Assembly (NCBI GenBank): GCA_004794785.1
Contig: SJOL01002741.1
Coordinates: 70,481-134,480, forward strand
DNA length: 64,000 nucleotides
Reading direction: 5' to 3'
Source of the DNA: Opisthorchis felineus
Taxonomy: Eukaryota; Platyhelminthes; Trematoda; Opisthorchiida; Opisthorchiidae
Shown here one piece after another: positions 1 through 13,060 of this stretch (position 1 is the first letter of the stretch; every line of letters begins with the position of its first letter). Made by a program: the position numbers and the translations under genes. A model generated the notes under the pieces. The model had not been told where the DNA came from, did not search any database, and was given only the letters and a program-made list of their open reading frames with translations.

Positions 1-300
1 ACCCAGTTCAAAGCACTACTAGACACTTTCCTATGCGAGTCCTCGTGCTGGCAAAATTACTGCCCTGCGCTGAGAACTTAAAGAGCAGTGCTACACCCTT
101 TTTTCGCTTGTGCCTTTCAGGTGAACGACAACCGCAGAACGACAGGAACACAACCGACCCGAGAAACTTAAGCAAAAGCCTCAATCCTATGTATCAGTCC
201 GTGAATCCTTTAATCCGTGAATCCCTGGTCTTAATATCCACTGCTCTGACTGGAGAAACTCGAAGGGTTGAGTCTGTGCGAACCGCTCCTATTCGGAATT
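1..300 (+). mobile_element. LINE 3' end (CR1/Jockey-like), cut by window edge
   Basis: This stretch aligns with 9220-9440: shared runs include TCAAAGCACTA, CGAGAACTTA-type and GAGCARTGCTACACCC, then the repeated CCGTGAATCC segment. In the 9.2 kb copy it follows RT C-terminal coding sequence, so this is the 3' untranslated or terminal part of the same family. Confidence 0.65.
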
Positions 301-309
301 TCGTGCAAC

Positions 310-2930
310 CTCCATTGATGATTCTAGCTCAGAAGGGATTCCAGAGTTCATCTGAATCTCCACAGAACAAACCAAACGACCTGTCCAAGAAGGTTGTATC
401 TTTCAATCTCAGGCCCCCTCTCCCGCGTCTATTGCTGACTTGTCCCGTATTATCTCCACTGTACATCCCCTTCCTCATTGGTCTAAATTCGTGCTGCGTG
501 ACTTTAACCTAACCGGATGTTTCCTGGTCTCCCACTGTAGGCCCTATTCGCTAAGCCTCGCTGCTCGCCCAACTTAGCGTAGAGGGTTGGTTCCAGATTG
601 TGCGTAGCCCCACATGTGGCCCACATATCTCAGACCTAATATTCTCGAATGAGAGCCATCTGTCTACGGCAGCAGTCGGTCCATGATTCCCAGGAAACGA
701 TCACTGCGCTGTTTCGTACCAGAAAGTCAGTAATGGCGCAATTGCCCTCCGATTCCTTCTCTCTTTCACCTCCTGGCTCCGGATATTTTACCGGCTTTTT
801 CCTCCTTGCTGGCATCCAGGGACTGGGGCGATTTCTTTCTTTCAGCAAGCAAACAACGCATTTGTGACGTCTACTAAAACCTGCTGACCTCTCTCTACCT
901 TGCTTCTCCGATCAAAAGTGTTCACCCTGGTATATCTCACCACGATAAGTTGCCAAAACAGTTGGTACTGAAATAGGCCGGACTGGAAGAGAATATCGAA
1001 AATCGTGGTAGTTGTCAATAATGCTTTTCACCAGCAAGCCTTAACTGACCGAGAATCCTTACGGGTATCCCTCGAATGCTGTAAGGAGAGCACCACTCTA
1101 GGGGACCCTTCTCACTGTGAATTACTCAGCCGCCTATTCCGTGGGCGGTGCACCCTAAACAGCCACCCAGTTACTCGTCCGCGTTCCACCGAAGGTAATT
1201 TTATCACCGATCCTGTCAATATAGGCAACCACCCGAACGCTTACTTTGTCAGGTGCTACCGTCCCCTTCCTCCAAACTCAAACACACAAGCCCCGTCGCA
1301 CATTTCACATCTCCACAAAGGAGTAACCGCCCGTCTCTTAGCAACGTAACCATCTCTCTAGCTGATGTGTCGGTCCTTCTTCAAATCTTCAAGGACTCCG
1401 CCGTGCCGGGAGGCGACGGCATATCATCCTGTGCCCTGAGATATGGCGGTCAATATGTCGAAATCCTTGTCCTAAATCCTTTTATTCACTAAATCAACTC
1501 TGGAATCGCCCCCTCACAGCGGAAGCAATCTGTAGTCTGCCCTAATTTCAAATCCGGATCCAGGCAAACCACCTCCCACCACATAGGGGTCCATTATACC
1601 CCTCCTTTAATGCGAACCTTTGAACATCTGGTCAAAGGCACGTTAACCAGGTTTCTCCTATCTACATATGCCATAGATGACCGGCAGTACGGATTACTGT
1701 CTCATAGATCCGTGAATGGCCACCAGTTTCACTTCTCCGAGACCGTCACAGCAGCCTATGATGCCGTGCACTCCATTGTACCAGTCTATTTTGATATCCA
1801 AAAGACTTTTGACCAGATCCCCCATGAATCCCTGCCGAATAGACTTAGTTCTTTTGGCATCACTGGATCCGACCTTCAGTGGTTCACCTCCTACCTCTCT
1901 TATAGGTCGCAGATAACACAAACTGTTGACAAAGGGTCATCCCTACGATGGATCACCTCTGGAGTAATTCAAGGGAGCGTGTTAGGCCTCATCCTCTTCC
2001 TACTGTCAACGACGTCTTTGGCGGCGTGTCCCATGGTAAACCCTTCCTTTTCGGGGACGATATAAAAGCCGCTCACACATTTCCTCCCTCTGCTAAAACT
2101 CGTGACTTTCGCCGGATCCAACAAGACTTAGACTCTCTGACTCGCTTGTCAAATGTATTTAGCCTAAGCTTCTATCCTTCCAAACCCTATATAACTTCCT
2201 GCCGATGCTCCGTCCCATCTGATACGTTCGCAATTAATGGGAATCCTGTCACTCATTACACAGAGATCAAACACATTGGTCTCAGATCCTCTTTCACCTT
2301 TAGTTTTTCTCACCAGGTCCAGTTCCAGGCCGCCCGAACACATAGGCTCTGTTTTCTGTTATTACGCACCTTTCATCTTAGAGAGAGGAGGGTCGCAATT
2401 TTCAAGCTATGCGTGCGACCGACTGTACAATTTTTTCCTGCTTTATCTTGTTTTTATACCCAAAGTTACAGACTAGCACTTGAGGACGTCCAACGTTCAT
2501 TCACCAAAAAGCCATTCCCACACTCCATCCACCTCTCCTACTGTTTCCGCTGCACAATCTTGGGCGTTGAGACATTATGGCTCAGATGGCTGAACCTAAA
2601 TCAAAGATTCCTACACCGTCTGTTGTACCGAAATGCTTTTATACCAGAGGCTAGGCCAAGCGTAAAGTCACATTCGCTTTAAATGCCATAAATCCAGCAA
2701 CCTCTTAGTCTACCCTCCAGCGCGTAAAACCTACGTAACTATTCCTTCAGAGATTACTACGCTCGCATCTATAACAGTCTCCTCGATCGGTTTCGAAATA
2801 TCAAACACCAACGTACGCTTTTTCAGTCTGCAGATAACTTCCTTACTTGTGAAGCCGCAGCCGCCCTACTTATTACCCAACTACCCCTTGATCTCCATTA
2901 TGAATGAGGCCCAAATCACCCCTGAGTTTG
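310..2930 (+). mobile_element. CR1/Jockey-type LINE with endonuclease and RT relics
   Basis: This is the best CR1/Jockey-type copy. Endonuclease traces lie at about 440-870 (RDFNL; a LIFSNES-like stretch near 640; PGNDH near 700). The RT lies at 1370-2680. Visible RT motifs are GGDGI, DDRQYG, VYFDIQKTFDQIPHESL (motif A Asp kept), SGVIQGSVLG (motif B) and FLFGDDIKA (motif C, FGDD), then the C-terminal FKLCVRP and FYTQSYRLALEDVQRSFTK. The reading frame changes several times (for example between 1610-2065 and 1948-2682), with stops in the endonuclease part. In vivo it would be inactive. Clade assignment is from motifs only. Confidence 0.8.
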
Positions 2931-3495
2931 ACGAAGGTACGGTTGGTGGAGGAAAAAAGAAAAAAGAATTAAAACGATATTTAAAAAAAATAAAACCACC
3001 CTCTTACTATACTTTGCTACCTCTTTGACTTGCTTGAAGCAGCAATTACTCACAGTGTCTGCTTGATCAGAGTACGCTCTATTACTGTCCCTGCTTCTTT
3101 TCGATGCAACTTATGCCAGGTTCCTTCCAGCTAGGTCCCTGCTCTTGACTCCTCTATCCGCTCTGTTTAATGAGGGGTGCTTCGTCTTCCATAGCCCTAA
3201 CCAAAGTAAACCGAACAAACGTCAGAGTTTCTCATACCTGAGAACGTAGTATATGCCACAAAACCCATTAGGCACACGCACACAACATTGCGATACTCCT
3301 ATGCTTGGCTCGGTAGCTCACACTCCGTCATTGTTCAGCCATGGTCTACACGCGCTGGGCACCTCCGTTCTTTTCCCGCTGTCCCAATGGTAGCTGCCGC
3401 CTCTTTTTTATCCTCCGCAACCTGCCTTTCCTATCGGCTGTTTGCTGTTTGCTTGCTTGAAGTGACTGGTCAGTTTTACTGGCCTGGATTCTCCC

Positions 3496-3615
3496 GGACC
3501 TTATAAAATATCTGGCAGCTAAATTTCCTTATTACTTCACAAGCCGCAAGTATGGCTGCAAAGTGACATGCCACCTTGCAGATCTGGTGGCATGCACGAG
3601 GGATGAAAACATCGT
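3496..3615 (+). repeat. Inverted repeat arm A
   Basis: This aligns with the reverse complement of 5745-5862. Shared blocks include AAAATATCTGG, ACAAGCCGCAA, TGCCACCTTGCAGATCTGG and GCATGCACGAG. By eye the two arms are about four-fifths identical over about 115 bp, with small gaps. Confidence 0.75.
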
Positions 3616-5744
3616 GCGTCTGTCGGTACGTCCTGCAGGGAGGGTCATCCTATCGCGTTGCGCCAAGGTGCGTTCGTATACCCGCCACCTCTCCAGTAGC
3701 ACCGGTGACTCGCCCATCACCTGTGGTTCTGAGCATGGACTTTAATTCAGGAAATCCATAAAAGGGCGCCTTTGTTTTCTGTTTGCTGCTGCTGGTTTGG
3801 ACTCATCCCGGCTGTGTCACTTAACTGGCAACACTATTAACTTCAGACGGTAAAAAACTAACCTTTCGTAATTTGTAAAAAAGCACAGATAAGATAACCT
3901 GGAGACTCTGCGATGCCCACGGCTTACATCGACGTGCGGAGCTGTAGCTGCCTTCGTCATAATTGAGGTTGTACCACACCAATTCCCACTTCGTCAACCA
4001 AGTGAAACACACGCACCTACCTACTGCATTCGGGAGTGGACGCATAAAATGAGATACATATCTACTTGTGAGATTCCTAACCGTCCACTACAGGCATTCA
4101 AGACCAGCGCCCAAAGGCTTTACTCGCCACGCACCTCTTGCTAGTTGAAGCTGATAGCAGTGCTTCGGGGACTGGTGACGATTTCTCTTACATTCACTCT
4201 CTCCAAGATAATGGTACTGCCCAACCCACGTAATAAACTCCAGATAAACTAGTCCACCATCTCGGAAGTTCACTCCCGTCAGTCCTTATACGTTTGATTT
4301 CCCCAACCACACCACCTCTCTGCGTGCTTATACCGGTTCGCTCTAGATCTCTTGTATTATAATATCATGTATTAGCAACCTCAACACCTGCTTGATCGCT
4401 AGTCTAATAAGTACAATTTCACCCCTATCCTGTCTTATATACTCATTTGTTGTCACCACCCTAAGTTTTTTAAACGTCAGGCTTTCTCACCCTATTAATG
4501 TATATTATCCTATCTGATGTCTCCTCAAACCCACCAGGCTTTACTAATCTCATCCCATTCCCTCGTCTTCCCAAGCTTTCAACTTCGGGAATACCTGGTT
4601 TGGACGCCCTGTTTGGCTGTTATTTACTCCACCTGACCTGTGATCTGCATCCACAGGGATCCCCGACCGGACCACAAAAATACCTGTGATCTTACACTGG
4701 CTCCGTTCTACCTCCGCGGATTTCCCTGGCCAACCTGAAAAAATCACGCTGCTCAAAGAATTGCACTTCCCGGCCCTATCACTGCCAACACAACTTCCGT
4801 TAAGGGGCTGCCCAAAAAACAAATAGGTCGGTGCAGTGATGGCGCAGCACTGCCATACCCAGTTTGATGGCACACCCTATACTATTCACTTCCTACCATT
4901 GATCGTACCCTCTCGCCCACTCGTTCCATTAACTGCAAATACGAAAAAAGTCTTCACCTGGTTCCAGCCGCCTCCAGAGCTCGCTCATTCTAACCTGCTG
5001 AAACTTTCGTTCGGATTTCGGTGGACCTTCAGTCTGTGATCCCCATAAAATCAACAATTTTCTGTACAATTCACATCCCGGCTTGTGTGTTGTAACCACC
5101 TCGCCCTTCCAAGGAACTTTTATACCGGACTTCACTACAACAGCGACACCAGCGAGGCCCTACAGTTTCACTGTACACCATGATTCTGATATTCCTGATA
5201 CCATTTACCCGCATCGCTAATCCCTCTACTTCATCATCCCCACTTGCGCGTTTTGTGACCCTGGCCGTAAGCCCGACAGTCCAAGGTCACGGGGCCTCAG
5301 CGGCGGTTTTAGGTTTTAGTTCATATTGATCGACTGGATTACATCAACCCTGCTGCTTCACCAGATTTCTTGTGCTGGTTCCTCATTTTATGCCATTTGC
5401 ACTTTTCTTGCAGCGCGTCAGGCAGGATGTCTCTTGTTTTGCCCTTCCTTGTTTTATTTTTGCCCGCCACTTCAAATCCTAACGATTTGATTTTGCTTCA
5501 GCTAGATATTTTCCCCAGAAGCAGAAAGGCTGTAGTTAATGTACTTCCCTGCCCTTGCAGGTTTGGTGGTGACCACGTCCACGTCGAATAACGCCCACTG
5601 TTTGCGGCGCTGTCCCTTTTTCGCGCAATCCCCTGTACCGACGAATCCCGCCAGTCATGCTTTTATTCTGATTGTAAAATTATGGTATTTCCTGACGATA
5701 TGCCACCTACCATTTGGGAATAAACTTTATTAGTGTTATCATGT

Positions 5745-5862
5745 CATCAGGATATCTCGTGCATGCTACCAGATCTGCAAGGTGGCATTCCACCAAGCAG
5801 CCATTATTGCGGCTTGTACATTAATAAAGATCTCCAGCCACCAGATATTTTGTCCGGTCGGG
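5745..5862 (-). repeat. Inverted repeat arm B
   Basis: This is the partner of 3496-3615 in opposite orientation, 2.1 kb away. The inner and outer flanks do not match each other. Either two inverted copies of one short element or the ends of a fold-back type element would fit. Confidence 0.75.
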
Positions 5863-6899
5863 AATGTCTCCCCCTGAGACACTAGCTAGAATTCTCTGGC
5901 TGTGGATAATTACAGATGTACGTGGAGAGATATTACGTGTGTCTGAGATCTTGCATACCCAGTCTACTCTTTTGACGTAGGTTCCAGTGACTGATGTTTG
6001 TTGTTTATGCCGCTGTTTGTGTACAAATGTGCATGAATGTTAGCTTGCAGAACTTATGGGATCAATGCCGAAAGGTATTAGGTGCGAGGGGTGCGCTCTA
6101 CCGCAAAGCAACTACAAGAAAAAGATAAAGAGGACTTCTTTAGTCATTCCAGAACTGAAACTCGGATCTTTTCCGAATCGATCCAAATAATTGGCGGGAC
6201 TGGTCAGAAGCCCACATTCTTTGTCTTGATCCGGATTTGTGGTGTTAACTGGACCGGAACGTTTACTGTTGCAGCCAAATGGCATCTTCGAGTAACGCGT
6301 AATACCAACATATACGGAAAGGTAGAACAAAGTCAGAGCTGGTTTCTATACGTTTCTATTAATGTGAACATAAAACCACAAAAATGCAAAGCTCAACGCT
6401 AGACATTCGTCCACAATAAATGGTCCATGTGGACTATAAAAGTACAAACCAACTGAGCAAAACAGGCTGCCAGGTGAGACAAGTACACGTGCATAATGTA
6501 GGCCACAAAAAGGCTGGATGACCTCAAGTTCAAATGAGCGAAGTGGCGGGAATAAACGAACGCCAGTTTTTAACGTACACGCTGAACACAAAGGTGAAGT
6601 GGGTGTTACAAATAGGGACAGAAGATAAGTGGGAAATTTCAAGTGTCAAAGTAGTGGACGATACATTAACATCATTTGCTGGAAATTTGCCTAGGTTTTA
6701 TCATAGCGCGGTAGTCGACAATTCGTTGTAGGACCTCTCTAAGGAATGGCACCTATACATTTAGATGGAAGAGTGTGATTGTCCGCCCAGTTGAGAAATG
6801 CGGTAGAGAGCATTCAGAGGCCAACGTTTACACGTGAGGTAAAGAAAATCATCCGGCGGCCACGAAAATAACTGTAACTAAACGTCCCACGAAAGTCGC

Positions 6900-7800
6900 T
6901 GGACGGGATTCCTGATCGCGATAGAAAAACTAGTTTCTGTTATGTTATCCGTAGGCGATGTCGAAGGGATTGCGATCAACATCAGTGAAGCCTTCGACAA
7001 GGTTTCTATTAGAATGTCGGGAAAATTGACTACCTGCGGAGTTGGTTGCGATGCCCACCGCTGGATCGCGGAATCTAATGTTGATTGGAGCTAACCTGCG
7101 AAAACATATGGTCATCCACGCAGAAAGCAGCCACAGAAGGTTTCCCAAATCGTTCCGTTCAGGGTCCACGTTTGTTCACGCCCTACGAATTTGGCCTACT
7201 TGGAACAGCGCGATCAACCCGCATAACAAATTCGAATAAGGATGTTCTGGCATAAAACCCGGGTCCTCTAAATGATGATCAGAACCACTGAACCAAAAGA
7301 CACACTAACACATCCGTTCGCATGCTGGCAATGAGGGGGGGTATTGGCGTGTTCCATCTCAAGAGGACAATTCCGGTCATTAGAAAAGAAACTTGCGGTC
7401 ATGACCTAAAACATGATTGAAACGGCAGCCCTCAATAACCGGCCTTGTACGTCGGCCCAAGGCATACTTGAAGCAATCTCTAGATCATTCAATCATTGAA
7501 GTCCAGCAGCTTTCACGGTAATACGCCACAATTATGAACCCACGCTTGGAGTATGGGGAATTAGCGGCCGACCCCCATACCCAGAAAGACATTGTCCATA
7601 TCCAACTGTTGCAGAAGTCATCCACACATCTAACGAATGGCTTTAGGGCCTTTGAGTATAGGGATATGTTAGAACGGCTGTACGTATTTACCCGAAGCCA
7701 TCATATGCCAAAAACATTCTACCATATCCTCCACGGTAGCACGAAGGCTCGGCAATTCCTAATGACGTTCGACGCGGAGGACAAAGTTTAATACACCTTA
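6900..7800 (+). mobile_element. LINE RT fragment (CR1/Jockey-like), eroded
   Basis: NISEAFDKVS at about 6980-7010 matches RT motif A. FPNRSVQGPRLF at about 7142-7180 matches VPQGSVLGPLLF (motif B). The ORF at 7534-7791 contains RLEYG...PHTQKDI..IQLLQKSST.LTNGFR, the usual C-terminal region (RPxLEY, LQRRAT, GLR). The catalytic motif C was not found. Confidence 0.7.
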
Positions 7801-8330
7801 AGTACAATGAAGCCAGCTAAACTGCATCGGAGGACTTTGAAGAATACGTACCTCGGCTTGGCTTGATATTTCCACCTGACTTTTCGGCAGCCGCTGAACT
7901 AATGCAAACATCCTTCCCCTTAGAAGGGAGTTATTGTCACACTGTCTTCAGAGCTGGTGACCGCTGATCGCCATGCAGCTGCCGGCATTTTAGCCGAATT
8001 AGCATGCAGTTCCAGGTGATGGAAAGCATCATAAAATGAACCGTCATAAGTCACTCCAATACTAACCGCTTGACATATACGTGGGAAAGCTTATTTCTCC
8101 CAACTCTAAGGACGAGCCTGCTCGTGTTTGTGAGAAGTCTGATACAAGCCAAAGAGGAGGGGCTAATATCGGACGAGGTATTCTTCAACCTTTCACAGGA
8201 ATAACGACTATAGCGTCTATAATTTTCACCCTTTTACTACCCCGAAGACAAAGTTTACGCCGAAACGGGAGTTTTTATTCTAGTAGAACATTCTTAGTGA
8301 ACGTTGGGTGAACCGTCTACTCTGAATCGG
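7801..8330. other. Intergenic spacer between LINE fragments
   Basis: No coding or repeat signal is recognised. It lies between two LINE pieces and may be diverged RT sequence. Confidence 0.3.
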
Positions 8331-9440
8331 TTTTCACTATAGTTCTTCTAGGCTTGGCCTCCAAGTCAGTCCCCTTTCAGGTCTTCGTCAATGACCTTCA
8401 CAAAGACGCTTCATAATCATGTATGCTTTTTATGGAATATCACAAATTTGGGGGCAAAAACTCCAGTGCATTTCAAATAGATGTTAGCGCCGCAGTACAT
8501 TGGCCGCTGGATTGGCACTTGGAGTGGCAAAATGTGTCCATATGTGGTTCCAGCGATGTCTGGCAAATGTCTCTGTTGCACACGGTTGAAGCAGATCGGA
8601 AGATACTACAATGATTCATGAAATATTGGACTTAGTTATGTCTCTGGCGAGAATGGATCGGAAGACAGCACAAGGATAGATGCCAAAATGGATTTGACTA
8701 TCTGGCTGTCTTCAAACATGTCCTCACTGCACCATGAGAAATCGGCCCAAAAGGCATTTTGCCGTTCTACGGGTGACTCATCCACCTTCTCCCGTATTAC
8801 TCGCATGGTATTCCAAACACTCTATGGGGCCTACGTCAGACCGCTTCTTGAATACGCCAACCAAGTTGTCTACTCAGGACGCATGAAGGACGTAACTCTC
8901 GTTGGGCGTGTCCAACTGGCTGCTACGAAAATGGTTGGCGGGCTTAAATCCGTGGATTATGGAACTCGTCACGCGGTGCTTGACCTCTTTCCCCTGGAGT
9001 ATCGTCGACTCTAAGGATACCTTATACTTACTTAGGTTATGTTTGAACAACGTCTGACCAACATTTTTTCACCGTTGAAATAGCTAACACACGGCGGGGG
9101 AAGGACAAAATTTTCAAGCTCAGAATATATAATTTTATAGGGCAAAATTTTTTCTCATTTCAGGTAGTTGCTGCGCGAAATAACCTTCCTCCGACGGTCG
9201 TCCACGCTCCATCTAATACCCGGGTCAAAGCACTATTAAACGCTTTTTTATGGGAGTCCCCGCACTGGCACGCTTACAGTCCCGCGCCGAGAACTTACTG
9301 AGCAATGCTACACCCCTTTTATCCTGTAACTTTCAGATGAATGGCAGCCGCTCAACAACAAGAATAAACCTGACGAGGGAAGCTTGGTGGAAAGCCTCAA
9401 TCCTCAATCCGTTCATCCGTGAGTCCGTGACTTCAACACA
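8330..9440 (+). mobile_element. LINE RT C-terminal half plus 3' end
   Basis: VFVNDLHKDAS followed by MLFMEYHKFGG near 8370-8460 is motif C context with the catalytic FADD decayed to FMEY. It continues through DVSAAVHWPLDWHLEWQNVSI, a C-terminal part at 8688-9014 ([44 protein letters not shown]) and FSFQVVAARNNLPPTVVHAPSNT at 9150-9225. Its last 200 bp are repeated at 1-300. Confidence 0.8.
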
Positions 9441-10380
9441 AGTCCTCAGTGCAGCACCAAAATTCGGCCCGAAACGCAATTGCTGTGCTTTCACTGATCC
9501 CACACCCTTCGCTCAGCACCGAAAGAATAGGGAAACCCTTGGAAAAGCATGGGCCTCGTGTATCAATCTGCGGATGTTTGAAAATAAAATCACTGGTCCC
9601 GTGAACTGAATACAAAATTATTGAGCCACTGTGCTAAAGGGGGTTGAATTCGACCTAAGGAAGGTTTTGTTACTTTTTGATTTTCAAGGTTGATTTTCCG
9701 TCCCTCTTTGTTCCGGGCATGCCGCTCAATTCGTTATTCAAAAAGATTGAACGAAGCAATCAAGTAAAAAACCCCTCCCCGTCACTGACATGCTTTAGTA
9801 TCTTACGCAAAAGCTTACGAAGGCGAAAGGTACTGATGTCGGAGAGGAATACAAACAGTTGTCAGCGGTTAGTTTTATAATTTTGATTTCTGTGAATCAA
9901 ATGTACGGTCTAACTGAGTCCTTCGCAAAACTGATCCCAAGGTTTTTTTCACTTCGAACACGTACTACTGGCTAACTTTTCCCGTCGTGTACTATTCATT
10001 TTCGACGATTGAATGTAGGTGTGTAGGTATGCGACCTTGCAAGAAATCTAGTGCACAAGAGACGAGGCGTTGTGTAATATGATGCGTTGAGTGTGAATGG
10101 CCGAAAATTTGCGCGTGTACAGCAGTGTAACTAACCCTAACAGTGTGTGGTTTTATCAAGTTCGCTTTATACTTTAGTCCGAGGGCTTCTCAATGATCAG
10201 GCGTCGTCTGTGCATTTCGCACGCCCTCAAAGCAAATAAGGAGCGACGGGCAAGCACGTGAGCTGAATCCACCTTGTCATTTCATAACCAACGGAACCCG
10301 GTGATTGATCATCGCCACCTATAGCTAATTGCTGCGTGGTCTATCTGTATTGGAAGTTGACTCGAGCTGCACCATGTGGC
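9441..10380. other. Unrecognised sequence
   Basis: No conserved coding motif, RNA gene or clear repeat is seen. The short ORFs here are not supported. Confidence 0.3.
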
Positions 10381-10800
10381 CGAACGGCTCCCGTTGGTTC
10401 GGAAGTTTATGATCGGCACATAACTGCTAATCACTCAAAAACGGTCTTTGAGACTGTTAGAGTTTACCCTGATAGAATGTGCAGGCAACAATTATCGACG
10501 CGTGTGCGGGATGCTCCCAGAGTCATTGCCAAACGAAGTGACAATCCAAACAGAGCTCCTTCTGCCCTGTGGCTCAAAACAACGCTTACCCCCAGAAGAG
10601 CTAGCCACAACAGCTTCTAGACCACCAGAGGTGCGCAACCGGAAACGATGGAAATCCGCGTTGGAGGTCAGCTCAATACTTGGGTGTTGGATCCTCGTTT
10701 CAACGAAGCAGTACACATCACTAGGAAGAAGGTCCAGCGTACATACAGGAGTGGAGTGCGAAATCCGAAGACTACCGAGCGTCATGGTTTGAAGAATGAT
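10380..10800 (-). mobile_element. RTE-like element: endonuclease N-terminal fragment
   Basis: The minus frame 10785-10492 reads CFVETRIQHPSIELTS...FRLRTSGGLEA. This matches the APE-type endonuclease start (SETRIQDPS..IELTS...LRLSGDPEA) of RTE-like flatworm elements. The catalytic Glu of ETR is kept. The frame is broken downstream and no continuous RT follows. Confidence 0.7.
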
Positions 10801-11150
10801 CCCGAAGTGTCTGCAGCCGTAGTGGCCGAGTCAACGGTAGATATTACAGCTAACGGCAATGGGCGGCGAACGGATTTGCCAGTCCCTAAAAATTGGCCTA
10901 CGGAGATATTTCTAGCAGCAAGACGAGAAATGGGAAAAGAACGAATATGTGAAAGAGGAATGAGTATCAGAAGTACCCTATTTCCGCATATCCACCCTAC
11001 TGTAGGCAGTAAGCAAGTCTATCGGGCTAATGGCACCACGCGACGACCGATGTGGCTAGTGGTTACTTATAATTGTGCAGTTCATTATACACTGACTGGG
11101 ATGCTGCCACTTTCGAACAGTAGGACGGTGGCCCAGTCATTCCATTGATG
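10800..11150 (-). repeat. Repeat shared with 20.3-20.6 kb (probable RTE 5' region)
   Basis: ATGGCACCACGCGACGRCCG is common to about 11029 and 20467, with further matches (CTGGGATRCTG, AGTAGGAC). In both places it lies just upstream, in minus orientation, of the endonuclease start, so it is probably the element's 5' untranslated part. Confidence 0.55.
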
Positions 11151-11259
11151 TCAAACGGTTTTGCTTATCCGATATGACAGGTGGTGGTAGCTACGCAGAG
11201 GAGGCGATAGTTCTGATGCAAGACCGCCCTTGGCTGCTTGATACAGGTATATCAGACAG

Positions 11260-12330
11260 GGTCACTATCAGTTGGTCTGTCTCGTCCCGAGGTCCCCATC
11301 CGGGAAGACAGCATTTACCAACGCGACTAAGTTGACTAGTAGGGTTTTCGTGCTTCTTTACCGAGCTCTGTACTTACCGCCCGCGGGCCTTCTCAGTCCG
11401 ATACAAGGCTATGGCAACACGGCTGTCCGAGGCAACGGAGCCCCTTGCATACTCAGCACATGGCCTAACTATCGTAACCTGTGGATTGTGACCAGCTGGT
11501 CTACCGAGGGGGAATGAACTTTTCCGAACCATCTGGCGCACTTCAGCACAACTGAAGCACTAGTGGTGTTCACACTAGACTCGCGCAACGTTTCGGAGGC
11601 ACCTAGGGTCAAACACAGGGAGCCTTCGAAGGTCTTCACACGCAGTGGCCAAGGCTGTGACCCATAAAGCAGGACAGATCGGAGTGCAGCATTTTACATC
11701 CTACCCTTGACAGTCAAGCTTATATCATATCGGCGCCACAAATGACGGAGGTTAGCAAACGTTGCCCTGGTGTTCCCAATTCTGGAAGTGATTTCGTTTT
11801 TCGTCAGTCCGCCAAGACCAATGCAGCTGCCCAGATAGATAGGCGTACACGCGAAATCGATAGATTCATTTGCAAATATGAAATTTGGGTTTAATCTCAC
11901 CGAATCTTGCGGCAGTACTATACAGATGAGAGACGCATAACGAACTGTGCAATATAATTATTTGGGTTATTTAAACTAGTTAGCATTTCTAAAGTGTCTG
12001 GCCCAAGAGGGGCAATATAATCGGTGTGCTCAATGTCCGCAAGCAAACATCCTAAGAGTATTTTGATCCTCGAGGTGTTAAAGGTGGGTAAAGAAGTTTC
12101 AAGGAGCATATCGATTATGAAGTTAAAGAGAGGACAAGACACTTGAATGGCAGCACTGGGTGTGGTGAACTCAGGAGAATATTTGTCGTAGACACGTACG
12201 CGTCCACAGGTGGAATGTAGAACCTTTATAAGAGACAAGAATTTAGAAGGGATACCCTTCATCGCCAAACACTGCCACAGTTTCTGAAGATCAACGGAAT
12301 CATTCAATATCTCCTTCACGCACGTCTCTT
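11260..12330 (-). mobile_element. RTE-like RT fragment, catalytic site lost
   Basis: Minus frames read LQKLWQCLAMKGIPSKF, GRVRVYDKYSPEF and CPLFNFIIDMLLE, then LLADIEHTDYIAPLG where [12 protein letters not shown] is expected. The YADD box is therefore HTDY. After a frame change come YLGSCIGLGGLTKNEI and [14 protein letters not shown]. The 3' part continues in pieces to [11 protein letters not shown] near 11275. The frame shifts several times. Confidence 0.8.
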
Positions 12331-12589
12331 ACCAATGTGATAGTCACCAAAGGGTCCTTGATAGCCATTTGACAAGATAATCGGGTTTTTCTTCGTTTAC
12401 AGCTTTCACTTTTCAGACTTTTTGGGCGAATTGCCATTTGCAGTCGAGCTGCTCGTTCGAGCGAGGAAATATTCGTCCACAACTTGACTTTGATAAACAG
12501 CAGGTATTTTATACTGATAGTCTCGGGAGGGCCATTATTGAAGATCTTGAATAGTCCGTTAATCACTGCAGAACCTTAAGGTACGCAGC

Positions 12590-13060
12590 CCCTCATGGCA
12601 GCAGGGGAGGACAGAAGTTCTTCAACCTTGGCGAATCCAGTCCGGAAAATTGCCAGCAACATAATGAACCCATAGTTTCTGCAATAAAAGGTCTTGTGGG
12701 GCTTTTTCGAGTGCTTCCTTAAAGTCTAGGAAAATCATATCAAAGTGAGCACCCTAGTTTAACGCAGCTGTCCAGTCCTCCATGGTCACAGGAAGTTTGG
12801 CAATGCGGAATCTTTTGGAACCTGCGCTGCGCCGACTGAAGAACTCGAACAACCTCGATATGTCTTTGCGGTGCAAGCTTGAGGAGTGTCAAGTTATTTT
12901 CATGAAACGTTATTTGAAGGAATGGATCCTGTTTATTTCCATCCTTGTGGCCAGGTCCAGTGTTCAGTGATAGACGAAAGTTTTGAGCCTGTGAAGCAAG
13001 CGAATTCGCAACTGTCTGTAGAAGGACAAGGTATGTCTTATTCTCATGCATATATCCGTT
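12590..13060 (-). mobile_element. Second LINE type: RT motif A fragment
   Basis: The minus strand reads MEDWTAALN then, after a stop, GAHFDMIFLDFKEALEKAP and LLLQKLWVHYVAGNFPDWI. This fits the EDWTxALDxGxxVDVIFLDFxKAFDKVPHxxLLxKL region of CR1/L2/Jockey-type RT. Only motif A and its flanks remain. It abuts the RTE-like piece at 11.3-12.3 kb in the same orientation. Confidence 0.65.

Larger units (their letters stand above)
2931..6900. other. Pyrimidine-rich stretch without recognised genes
   Basis: The + strand is C/T-rich and carries many short ORFs with no recognisable domain. It starts after the LINE with an A-rich tract (2949-2996) that may be the LINE tail. It contains the inverted repeat pair listed separately. 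The rest may be eroded LINE 5' sequence, but no motif supports that. Confidence 0.4.

Noticed and set aside
33..512. 159-codon ORF at the window start as a gene
   Set aside because: It overlaps LINE 3' sequence repeated at 9.2-9.4 kb and shows no domain.
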